Below are positions 1 through 6,431 of a DNA stretch of 10,982 nucleotides, piece after piece (position 1 is the first letter of the stretch; each line of letters opens with the position of its first letter). The notes beneath the pieces are model-generated. The model saw only the letters and a list, made by a program, of their open reading frames with translations, was not told the origin of the DNA and ran no database searches. The position numbers and the translations under genes are program-made. Source of the stretch: Bacteroidales bacterium (GTDB lineage Bacteria; Bacteroidota; Bacteroidia; Bacteroidales; ML635J-15); the NCBI GenBank assembly GCA_023228725.1, contig JALOAQ010000097.1, positions 1-10,982 on the forward strand. Direction: 5' to 3'.

Positions 1-1378
1 AACTATCATTTAGAATATCTATTACAAAATTATTGGTAACAGCAGTAAATCCGGAGGTTAAAATTGAAAAAACAGCCTTATTGCTTTCATCTCTTAACAA
101 TCTATTTACATGAGGTAAAATTCCAAGCATAATATCATCATGATGAGGTCCTGTATGGTAAAAAACTTGTTTGGATTTTGGGCTTAAACCAGCTTTTAAT
201 TTGCTTATTACCCTATTTTCAACAAATTTGACTTTGTCTAGGCTTAGATTTGGAATTAATTTACAAAATTTATCGTTTTTTAAATCTTCATAACTTAAGT
301 GGTGGGCATATTTGTCGAGTTTTTTGCATAAATCTATGATTGCTCTTTCGGTTTTGTCATCTGTCCAATCACCTGATTTATAATATTCTTGAACACTATC
401 TTCCAATAATATTCCTGCTCCTTTAGTAATATAAAATCTGGCATTTTTTAATTTTTGTAAAACTGTAGCAGGATATACATTTGATGCTTCGTTTTCTAAG
501 GCATTTTTTACTTGTTCGGCTTTTGCCTCGCCTGCTGCAAAAATTATGGCAACAGCATCAGGATTATAAGTAATTGTGTCTAAGCCAATAGTAATAACCA
601 AGCGATTTCTGGAAACTTCTATTCCTCCCAAATCCGAAGCTACAACAGCTTGAGTTTCAAAATTTGTAGCAGTAAGGCGAGTAGTTGAATTATGGTCAGA
701 ACCGCGGGTGTTAAAAGCAATATGCCCGTCTGGTCCAATTCCGCCTAAGAAAAAACCTATTCCACCTTTTTCTCTAATTTTTGTTTCATATTTTGTGCAC
801 CAATTATCTATTGCAAAAATTGATTCTTGTTGAATTTGCTCATGAAAAGTCTTTGCTTCGCGATAACGCAAAGATAAATCAACCTTATTATCTGGAAAAA
901 CTTCAGAAAAATGTTTGTTCCTTGCAAGTTCAATTTCTTCAGTTTTTATTAAAAGGCAATTTTCTGTATTCAGACCAAAACCTTTAATGTAAAATTCATT
1001 TATATAGTTGTAAAAACTATTATGTTGTTTTGAATTAATTGGGTAAAATTCATCAATTTGAATAAAATTTAGCTCACTTAAATCAGGGCGTTTTAACTTA
1101 TGAAGATTGTATTTTTTTAATAAATCTTGTCCATTTGCTTTGTCCCAATTTTTTAATAAATATTGTGTCCATTTGATGAAATACTCAGGAGTTTTTCCTG
1201 TTGGTAAGCTAATAAGACCTTTTGGGTTTTCAGATACCCATTCTAAAAATTTTAAAGCTGTAAAAAATCCAAGATTAGGAAAATTATCAACACTAATATA
1301 CGGTATTTTGGTAGTTTGAGCTTTAGAGCCAGAAAGTTTAAAAAAATCTTTCTCAACTCCATGAAAAATATTTGACAT
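1..1378 (-). CDS. nagB: NagB-like sugar-phosphate deaminase/isomerase fused to a PIG-L/LmbE deacetylase domain (partial, C-terminus outside window)
   Basis: Starting at ATG 1378 on the minus strand, 459 codons stay open to the left edge, so the stop lies outside the window. Residues 1-340 resemble glucosamine-6-phosphate deaminase (GlcN6P to fructose-6-P plus ammonia). They carry a phosphate-loop-like SLPTGKTPEYF (57-67), QIDEFYP with Asp109, and GGIGPDGHIAFN (212-223) with Asp217 and His219. After a helical linker, VFYHTGPHHDDIMLGILPH (405-423) begins a PIG-L/LmbE zinc deacetylase domain; PHHDD (411-415) is its metal motif. E. coli NagB (about 266 aa) has no such domain. By alignment with E. 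coli Asp141/His143/Glu148, the third catalytic residue is Thr224 instead of Glu. Long NagB-type proteins with this extension are common in Bacteroidota. A bifunctional N-deacetylase plus deaminase is possible but is inference. The family call is firm; the exact substrate is not. The gene is separated by 209 bp from the operon upstream and has its own promoter. Confidence 0.9.
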   Translation of the reverse strand, partial: MSNIFHGVEKDFFKLSGSKAQTTKIPYISVDNFPNLGFFTALKFLEWVSENPKGLISLPTGKTPEYFIKWTQYLLKNWDKANGQDLLKKYNLHKLKRPDLSELNFIQIDEFYPINSKQHNSFYNYINEFYIKGFGLNTENCLLIKTEEIELARNKHFSEVFPDNKVDLSLRYREAKTFHEQIQQESIFAIDNWCTKYETKIREKGGIGFFLGGIGPDGHIAFNTRGSDHNSTTRLTATNFETQAVVASDLGGIEVSRNRLVITIGLDTITYNPDAVAIIFAAGEAKAEQVKNALENEASNVYPATVLQKLKNARFYITKGAGILLEDSVQEYYKSGDWTDDKTERAIIDLCKKLDKYAHHLSYEDLKNDKFCKLIPNLSLDKVKFVENRVISKLKAGLSPKSKQVFYHTGPHHDDIMLGILPHVNRLLRDESNKAVFSILTSGFTAVTNNFVIDILNDS

Positions 1379-1399
1379 AATTTAAGTAGTTTTCTAGTT

Positions 1400-1428
1400 T
1401 TAATCCAATTATATTTTAATAGGATTAA
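1400..1428. repeat. 7-bp inverted repeat in the leader of the NagB-like gene
   Basis: TTAATCC (1400-1406) and its exact reverse complement GGATTAA (1422-1428) are separated by 15 bp. They lie between the predicted transcription start (about 1430) and the ATG at 1378. The pair could be a two-half-site operator or a weak leader hairpin. In such AT-rich DNA a 7-bp match may be chance. Confidence 0.3.
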
Positions 1429-1434
1429 TTTTCA

Positions 1435-1442
1435 CAAAGTTA
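1435..1442 (-). promoter_or_regulatory. Bacteroidota -7 promoter element for the NagB-like gene
   Basis: Read on the minus strand this is TAACTTTG, an exact match to the Bacteroidota -7 consensus TAnnTTTG, 56 bp before the ATG at 1378. The -33 region is only a T-rich TTTTCAC (about 1461-1467) rather than a clean TTTG. The predicted transcription start is near 1430. Confidence 0.5.
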
Positions 1443-1587
1443 AAAACATTTTGGAAAAAGTGAAAATAATTTATTTGCTAATTGTATGAGTTGTCCTTTT
1501 TTTAACAAGGAATAATTAATCTTTAAATGTGTTATGTCCTTGTGAAAACTTGCTTATCTTTAGTCGAAAAACTAAGTTGAAAACTTA

Positions 1588-2058
1588 TTATTCTCTATTA
1601 TTATAGCCTTTATATTTATGCAATAAATGTTTGCGAAATTCTCTGTCTGACTTGTATAACATTGCAACTTTATCTATTGGCAAAACTTCGCAAAACTTTT
1701 TATGATATTTACTTTCTAAGTCTGCTCTATCAATTTTAATTTGTATTAATTTATTAAGCTTGTCTGAAATTTCTTTATCACTTAAATTAGGTAAATTAAT
1801 TTTTAATTCGCGATTAATTTCTCTTTCTGAGTTAAATAATTTATCTAACTCTTCATTAAATTCATTATAAATTGGCCAAAACTGCTGTGCTTCGCTAACG
1901 CTCAAATCAATTTCTGAGCTTAAAAAAGCAATTTTTTCAGAGTGCATTTTTTCATTGTCTAGTTTACAATCTTTACCTCTGTTTTTGTATTGTTGTGGAA
2001 AAACATTTAGACTAGTAAAAATACATAAAACCATTATTGTTATTATTCGTGTTTTCAT
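1588..2058 (-). CDS. Spy/CpxP-like exported sensor protein linked to the ECF sigma factor
   Basis: A 156-residue protein with a short basic N-terminus and a hydrophobic stretch (residues 4-20) ending in VFPQQ, consistent with a signal peptide and periplasmic location. The mature part is helical and highly charged. It has an LTxxQ-like repeat of the Spy/CpxP fold: LSVSEAQQFWPIYNEFN (52-68) and a second, degenerate one around VLPIDKVAMLY (125-135). Bacteroidota proteins of this type are the last gene of sigma / anti-sigma / Spy-like triads and are often called ECF sigma sensors or heavy-metal sensors. The C-terminus is basic (FRKHLLHKYKGYNNRE). Mature cysteines Cys31 and Cys123 could form a disulfide. 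It lies 34 bp downstream of the anti-sigma-like gene and is the last gene of the six-gene run. Its ligand and the direction of its effect on sigma activity are unknown. Confidence 0.75.
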   Translation of the reverse strand: MKTRIITIMVLCIFTSLNVFPQQYKNRGKDCKLDNEKMHSEKIAFLSSEIDLSVSEAQQFWPIYNEFNEELDKLFNSEREINRELKINLPNLSDKEISDKLNKLIQIKIDRADLESKYHKKFCEVLPIDKVAMLYKSDREFRKHLLHKYKGYNNRE

Positions 2059-2092
2059 TGTATTGATATTTTTGTAAATATATGATTTTTAA

Positions 2093-2527
2093 TTATTCAA
2101 GTTCATATTCTAAATAATATTGTGCTAAATAATCTTCTAAATATATAAGGTCTTCATCATCATTAATTAATTCTTCGGAAGCCCAGTAATTATTGTCTTC
2201 ATCATTTAAATATTCGTAAAATGCCAACTCATCATAGCTAAGCTCTGATATCATATCATCAAAAGTATAGGAAAAGTCTTCAATTTTAGAAATTATTGTT
2301 TCACTTTTCTTATTAACACTTATATTTAACACAGTTTTTATTCCATATGCTAACAAAATAACAGATGCAGCCATATATAAGTAGGGTTTAAAAACCTGAA
2401 AAGGAGAAGGTTTTTTAATTAGTTCGCCAGACTTAATTTTTTTGATTACTTCTTTTTCCATATTGTCGAAATAATCTTCTGGAACTTTGAAATTATTCTT
2501 TTTTTCTATGTCTTTAAGCGTTTTCAT
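2093..2527 (-). CDS. Short single-pass membrane protein, probable anti-sigma factor
   Basis: A 144-residue protein. Residues 11-31 (NNFKVPEDYFDNMEKEV and following) match the short N-terminal motif seen in the middle gene of Bacteroidota sigma / anti-sigma / Spy-like triads. There is a basic juxtamembrane segment, then one transmembrane helix (about 48-68, with AASVILLAYGI). The positive-inside rule puts the N-terminus in the cytoplasm, where it could hold the sigma factor, and the rest in the periplasm. Residues 84-144 contain 21 Asp/Glu and 10 Tyr and no Lys, Arg or His. No zinc-binding anti-sigma (ZAS) His/Cys motif is present, so binding to the sigma factor is inferred from gene order, size and topology. 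It lies 34 bp after the sigma gene and 34 bp before the Spy-like gene. Confidence 0.65.
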   Translation of the reverse strand: MKTLKDIEKKNNFKVPEDYFDNMEKEVIKKIKSGELIKKPSPFQVFKPYLYMAASVILLAYGIKTVLNISVNKKSETIISKIEDFSYTFDDMISELSYDELAFYEYLNDEDNNYWASEELINDDEDLIYLEDYLAQYYLEYELE

Positions 2528-2561
2528 ATTTTTATTTTTGACAATTTAAAGTTGTAAAGGT

Positions 2562-3110
2562 TTAATCTTCGTTAATATATTTTTCAATTTTTGTTGTTGC
2601 ATGATGATATGAGGCTTTTAGAGCTCCGACACTCGTTCCTAAAATTTCTGAAATCTCATCATATTTCATTTCTCCATAATATTTCATATTAAAAACTAAT
2701 CTTTGTTTTTCAGGAAGTTTTAAAACTGCTTTTTGTAGTTTAAGTTGTAAATCATCTCCATCAAAATATTTGTCGCTTTCTAATTTTTGCACTAAACTGT
2801 CTTCATAATTTAAAGCTGAAAAAACAAATTGTCTTTTCTTTTTATCCAAAAAATTCAAGCAATTATTTGTAGCTATCCTGTACAACCAAGTATATATCGA
2901 AGATTCGAAACGAAATTTGCTAATTTGCGTAAATGCTTTTATCCAAGTTTCTTGTAAAACATCGTCAGCATCTTGGTGTATGATTAGCATACGTCTAATG
3001 TGAAAATATAATTGTTTAGAATAAGTTTTCACTAAAATTTCGAAGCCTTGATTAAAAGTTTCTGGTTTAGATAATAAACTTATTATTTCTTCTTCTTTAA
3101 TTTTCGACAT
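2562..3110 (-). CDS. ECF-family RNA polymerase sigma factor
   Basis: A 182-residue protein with the two-domain ECF layout. Sigma region 2 (about 21-90) includes DADDVLQETWIKAF (47-60), the core-binding part, and the -10 recognition helix around STWLYRIATNNCLNFLDKK-type sequence (70-91). A short linker leads to region 4 (about 121-178): LPEKQRLVFNMKYYGEMKYD followed by the helix-turn-helix DEISEILGTSVGALKASYHH. There is no region 1.1 or 3. It would direct RNA polymerase to a stress or envelope regulon. Its start lies 6 bp after the stop of the transketolase C subunit, so translation is probably coupled. The next two genes are its likely membrane partner and a Spy-like sensor. No separate promoter is evident at its start, so it is probably transcribed with the transketolase genes. 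Confidence 0.95.
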   Translation of the reverse strand: MSKIKEEEIISLLSKPETFNQGFEILVKTYSKQLYFHIRRMLIIHQDADDVLQETWIKAFTQISKFRFESSIYTWLYRIATNNCLNFLDKKKRQFVFSALNYEDSLVQKLESDKYFDGDDLQLKLQKAVLKLPEKQRLVFNMKYYGEMKYDEISEILGTSVGALKASYHHATTKIEKYINED

Positions 3111-3116
3111 TAAATA

Positions 3117-4070
3117 TTATTTCCTTTTCAAAACTTTTTCAACTGCTGCAACAATATTATCACTTGTTAAACCATATTTTTCCATTAGTTGGTCTGGTGT
3201 TCCACTTTCCCCAAATTTATCATCTATTGCAACAGCTTCAATAGGAATAGGAAAATTTAAAGCTAGCATTTGAGCTGCTGTATCTGTTAATCCACCATTC
3301 AGCATATGTTCTTCTGCACATACCATAGCTTTAGTTTTTTTAATTGAGTTTAAGACAGCTTCTTTGTCAAAAGGTTTAATAGTGTGAATATTAAAAACTT
3401 CTGCTTCAATTCCTTTTTCCAATAAAATTTCGCAAGCTTCAATTGCTTTCCACACCATATGTCCGTTTGCTAAAATAGTAACATCCTTACCTGTGTATAA
3501 TAATTCAGCTTTACCAATTTCAAATTTTTGGTTTGGTTTTGTAAAATTAGGAACAGCAGGTCGTCCAAATCTCAAATATACAGGTCCTTGATGTTCAGCT
3601 ATTGCAATTGTAGCTGCTTTTGTTTGATTATAATCGCAAGGAACGATAACAGTCATGTTTGGTAGCATTTTCATCATTCCTATATCTTCTAAAATTTGGT
3701 GAGTAGCACCATCTTCGCCTAAAGTTATTCCTGCATGCGATGCAGCAATTTTCACGTTTTTATTTGAATATGCAATAGCTTGTCGAATTTGGTCGTAAAC
3801 TCTACCAGTTGCAAATCCTGCAAAAGTTCCTGCAAAAGGAATTTTACCACCTATTGTTAGACCGGCAGCAACGCCCATCATGTTAGCTTCGGCAATTCCT
3901 GCTTGAAAAAATCTTTCTGGGTGTTTTTTTTGAAATTCATTCATTTTTAAAGAGCCGGTAAGGTCGGCACAAAGCGCAACTACGTTTTTGTTTAGTTCGC
4001 CTAATTCTGTTAATCCGGCTCCAAATCCTGAACGTGTGTCTTTTTTTTCGGTATAAGTATATTTACTCAT
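3117..4070 (-). CDS. tkt: Transketolase, C-terminal subunit (pyrimidine-binding and C-terminal domains)
   Basis: A 317-residue protein equal to the second half of a full transketolase. The thiamine-PP pyrimidine-binding domain has FFQAGIAEANMMGVAAGLT (54-72), in which Glu61 aligns with the catalytic Glu that activates the cofactor. It continues with PFAGTFAGF (78-86), SHAGITLGEDGATHQ (111-125) and YLRFGRP (165-171). The C-terminal domain (about 188-315) contains ILANGHMVWKAIEA and the terminal FGESGTPDQLMEKYGLT. With the N-terminal subunit it would form the active enzyme, moving two-carbon ketol units between pentose phosphates, sedoheptulose-7-P, fructose-6-P and erythrose-4-P in the cytosol. 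It starts with ATG 10 bp after the vWA gene, which separates it from its partner subunit. All key residues are present and no damage is seen. Confidence 0.95.
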   Translation of the reverse strand: MSKYTYTEKKDTRSGFGAGLTELGELNKNVVALCADLTGSLKMNEFQKKHPERFFQAGIAEANMMGVAAGLTIGGKIPFAGTFAGFATGRVYDQIRQAIAYSNKNVKIAASHAGITLGEDGATHQILEDIGMMKMLPNMTVIVPCDYNQTKAATIAIAEHQGPVYLRFGRPAVPNFTKPNQKFEIGKAELLYTGKDVTILANGHMVWKAIEACEILLEKGIEAEVFNIHTIKPFDKEAVLNSIKKTKAMVCAEEHMLNGGLTDTAAQMLALNFPIPIEAVAIDDKFGESGTPDQLMEKYGLTSDNIVAAVEKVLKRK

Positions 4071-4080
4071 ATTTTAAATT

Positions 4081-5472
4081 TTATAAATTTTCTACTTTAA
4101 ATTCCCCTGGGTTTATTCTAAACTTAAATTCTCCTGTATTAGTTGATTTAGAATATTTTTGTTCTCTAAATATAATTCTATAATATCCTGGCTGTAATCT
4201 AAATCTATAATGGGTTTTATCGGGTGTAAAATCGTATAAGTTAGTTAATATATCTCCTCTTTCGTAAAGTAAACTTGCAAAAGCAGGATTTTTAAAATTA
4301 ATTATTAAATCTCCGGGTTCTTTAATATTAATTTTTGTTGTTTTAGACTGTTCAATAAGCACTGCATCAACGTAAGTCCTTGGCATAGTTAAAATTTCTA
4401 AATCGTAAAGTCCTGTTATAAGTTTTTGCTTTTTGTCTGCATCCAAAATATACATAGTTTCTGGTAAAGCTGTTTGGCGGACTATACATTTAATTTGAGA
4501 ATTTTCAGGTGCAACTCCTTCTATATCAACAAATAAATATCCTTGTGGAGCTGGAAGATTTATGATATTGTGAATTCCTTCTTCTAATTTTATACTGTCT
4601 AAATATACAGGTGGTATAGTGTGAACTTTTAAATCATAAGTTGAAAGAATATCTAAATATATTGTGTCTGCTTGTCCGGTTTGGTTTAGAGTGTGCATGT
4701 ATGTATAACGAATATCACCTGAAAAATTGTCGTGAAAAGACATTACTGCATTTGTTTCGATTGGCTTTCCGTTAGTATCTAATAAATTTACTTGAACGCT
4801 TGTAAGATTAGTTACTTGTCCAACAATTGTGTTGATAGCTCTTCTAAATTCTTTTTCGTTATTAGCATCAAAATAATTTCCCATACAGGACAATAAGTCT
4901 GAAACTCTAATGTCAATATCTACGCCAATTATATATGGTTTAAGTACTACACCTTTTTTTTGCAAAGCCACACTAACTTCGCAGGGCATTCCATCGCACA
5001 TTTCTAAACCATCAGTGATAAGAATAACAATATTTCTACAATCAGAACATTCTGGGAAGTCGTATTCAGCTTTGCTTAATGAGTATGCAATTGGTGTTGT
5101 TCCGGTAGCTTGAATGGTTTTCAATCTGTCTTTTATCATTCCTACTGTATTTTTGCCAAATGCTACTTCTAGTTTTGTGTCAAAACAATCCATTAAATGG
5201 TCGGGACTTTGATGCCCATATACTCTAAAAGCAATTTCTAATTTTTGTGTTTTTTGAACAGTTTCTAAGGAATCCAATAATTCATTTAATAATTCTTTAG
5301 CTTTAACAAATTTTATTCCTCCGTCCCAGCGTTGCATCATACTGGTTGAAGCATCAAATATTATTAAAATTCTTGTTAAAGGTTTTTCAGGCTCAATATA
5401 ATTTTTTATTTGGGCTTGCAGATTTGTAAATAAACCTAAAACAATTAGTATTGCTATAATTATTTTTCTCAA
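4081..5472 (-). CDS. Secreted von Willebrand factor A domain protein with C-terminal beta-repeat region
   Basis: A 463-residue protein. Residues 1-20 form a signal peptide (RKIIIAILIVLGLFTNLQA). The vWA domain (about 33-220) keeps the metal-ion-dependent adhesion site: DASTS (40-44), TGTTP (123-127) and ITDG (152-155), so it probably binds Mg2+ and a protein partner outside the cytoplasm. The domain carries six cysteines (96, 142, 145, 159, 164, 196), suggesting disulfides. Residues 226-463 look like three related beta-sandwich repeats: YDLKVHTIPPVYLD (279-292) and YDLEILTMPRTYVD (356-369) align well, and a weaker third copy follows from about 388. The only in-frame start that keeps the signal peptide is TTG 5472, or the rarer ATT one codon upstream; TAA lies just before that. 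It sits between the two transketolase genes with 10-bp gaps on both sides. Its function is not known. Confidence 0.8.
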   Translation of the reverse strand: MRKIIIAILIVLGLFTNLQAQIKNYIEPEKPLTRILIIFDASTSMMQRWDGGIKFVKAKELLNELLDSLETVQKTQKLEIAFRVYGHQSPDHLMDCFDTKLEVAFGKNTVGMIKDRLKTIQATGTTPIAYSLSKAEYDFPECSDCRNIVILITDGLEMCDGMPCEVSVALQKKGVVLKPYIIGVDIDIRVSDLLSCMGNYFDANNEKEFRRAINTIVGQVTNLTSVQVNLLDTNGKPIETNAVMSFHDNFSGDIRYTYMHTLNQTGQADTIYLDILSTYDLKVHTIPPVYLDSIKLEEGIHNIINLPAPQGYLFVDIEGVAPENSQIKCIVRQTALPETMYILDADKKQKLITGLYDLEILTMPRTYVDAVLIEQSKTTKINIKEPGDLIINFKNPAFASLLYERGDILTNLYDFTPDKTHYRFRLQPGYYRIIFREQKYSKSTNTGEFKFRINPGEFKVENL

Positions 5473-5482
5473 AATTTATTTT

Positions 5483-6325
5483 TTAATAATCACCTAAAGT
5501 TTCTTCAAGTTGAGACAGAGCATTTTCTAATTGTTCATCGCTTGGCGGAATTCCGTGCCATTTGTGCGAACCAGTCATAAAATCTACTCCTTTTCCCATT
5601 TCGGTTTTTGATAAAATCATTATTGCTTGTCCTTTGCCCGAAAGTTTTTGTGCTTGTTTTATTGTAGAAATAAGTTCTTGAAAATCGTTTCCGTTACATT
5701 CTAAAACTATCCAATTAAAAGCTTCCCATTTTTGGCGAAGGTTTTTTAAATTCATAACATCTTCAATTGTGCCATCAATTTGTTGTTTATTATAATCTAT
5801 AAAAGCAATTAAATTATCAATTTTACGTGCTTGGGCAAACATTGCGGCTTCCCAAACCTGCCCTTCTTGAATTTCTCCATCGCCTAATAAACAATACACA
5901 AATTTATCGTCATTATTTAACTTTTTTGCCAAAGCTGCCCCACAAGCGTTTGATAAGCCTTGACCTAAAGAGCCTGACGCAATTCTGATGCCGGGTAATC
6001 CTTCTGCTGTTGCTGGATGTCCTTGTAATCTTGAGTTTATAGCTCTAAAACTTGCTAGTTCGCTAATAGGAAAATATCCCGAGCGTGCTAAAACACTATA
6101 CCATGCAGCAGAAGTGTGACCAATAGATAGAAAAAATAAATCTTCATTAATCCCGTCCATTTTAAAATCTTTGTTATGCTCCATTATTTCAAAATAAAGA
6201 CTTACTAAAAGTTCTGTAACCCCTAAGGACCCACCTGGATGACCAGATTTTTTTGCATGAATCATTCTTAACAAATCTCTGCGAACCTGACTAGCAATTT
6301 TTTCTAAATTTTGAATATTTTCCAT
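5483..6325 (-). CDS. tkt: Transketolase, N-terminal subunit (thiamine-PP pyrophosphate-binding domain)
   Basis: A 280-residue protein equal to the first half of transketolase. Family marks are KSGHPGGSLG (26-35), GH with His70 (LSIGHTSAAWYSVLA), QGHP (101-104) and SGSLGQGLS (117-125). The thiamine-PP/metal motif is GDGEIQEGQVWEA (148-160) running to DYNKQQIDG (177-185). KTEMGKG (240-246) and HKWHG (254-258) close the domain. It binds the diphosphate of thiamine-PP through a divalent metal and pairs with the C-terminal subunit encoded 1.4 kb downstream; together they are 597 aa against about 660 for one-chain enzymes. The ATG start is 20 bp from a good -7 promoter element. This is the first gene of the six-gene minus-strand run, and its promoter probably drives the whole unit. 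A split transketolase is usual in many Bacteroidota; the gene inserted between the halves is the odd feature. Confidence 0.95.
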   Translation of the reverse strand: MENIQNLEKIASQVRRDLLRMIHAKKSGHPGGSLGVTELLVSLYFEIMEHNKDFKMDGINEDLFFLSIGHTSAAWYSVLARSGYFPISELASFRAINSRLQGHPATAEGLPGIRIASGSLGQGLSNACGAALAKKLNNDDKFVYCLLGDGEIQEGQVWEAAMFAQARKIDNLIAFIDYNKQQIDGTIEDVMNLKNLRQKWEAFNWIVLECNGNDFQELISTIKQAQKLSGKGQAIMILSKTEMGKGVDFMTGSHKWHGIPPSDEQLENALSQLEETLGDY

Positions 6326-6344
6326 TTCTATTTTTATTTTTGCA

Positions 6345-6352
6345 CAAAGGTA
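6345..6352 (-). promoter_or_regulatory. -7 promoter element for the transketolase-vWA-sigma operon
   Basis: On the minus strand this reads TACCTTTG, an exact TAnnTTTG match 19 bp before the ATG at 6325. The leader would be only about 14 nt. I cannot recognise a clear -33 TTTG; the upstream DNA is A/T-rich. No other strong promoter is seen before the remaining five genes. Confidence 0.5.
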
Positions 6353-6385
6353 GGATAATAAATTGAAAAATTTAAATAAATAATG

Positions 6386-6415
6386 ATTGAATTTGGATTA
6401 AAGTTTATACTTTTA
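6386..6415 (+). promoter_or_regulatory. Probable promoter for the permease-prsW pair
   Basis: ATTG (6386-6389) as a -33 element, an 18-bp spacer, and TACTTTTA (6408-6415), which matches TAnnTTTG except for the last base. The predicted start is near 6420, giving a leader of about 12 nt before the TTG codon at 6432. It is back-to-back with the operon promoter on the other strand. Confidence 0.4.
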
Positions 6416-6431
6416 CATAAAATATTTTGAT

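Noticed and set aside
781..1319. Two short plus-strand reading frames opposite the NagB-like gene.
   Set aside because: Antisense to a long open frame with clear NagB motifs; their translations show no family features.
1560..1575. Small hairpin TTAGT-cgaaaa-ACTAA just after the Spy-like gene stop, considered as operon terminator.
   Set aside because: Only a 5-bp A/T-rich stem with no T-tract directly after it in the transcript; too weak to call.
2059..2092. TATATTTA on the minus strand before the Spy-like gene, considered as an internal promoter.
   Set aside because: One mismatch to the -7 consensus, poor -33 spacing, and such matches are expected by chance in this composition.
4910..5113. 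Plus-strand 67-codon frame opposite the vWA gene.
   Set aside because: Antisense shadow of the conserved metal-site region of the vWA domain.
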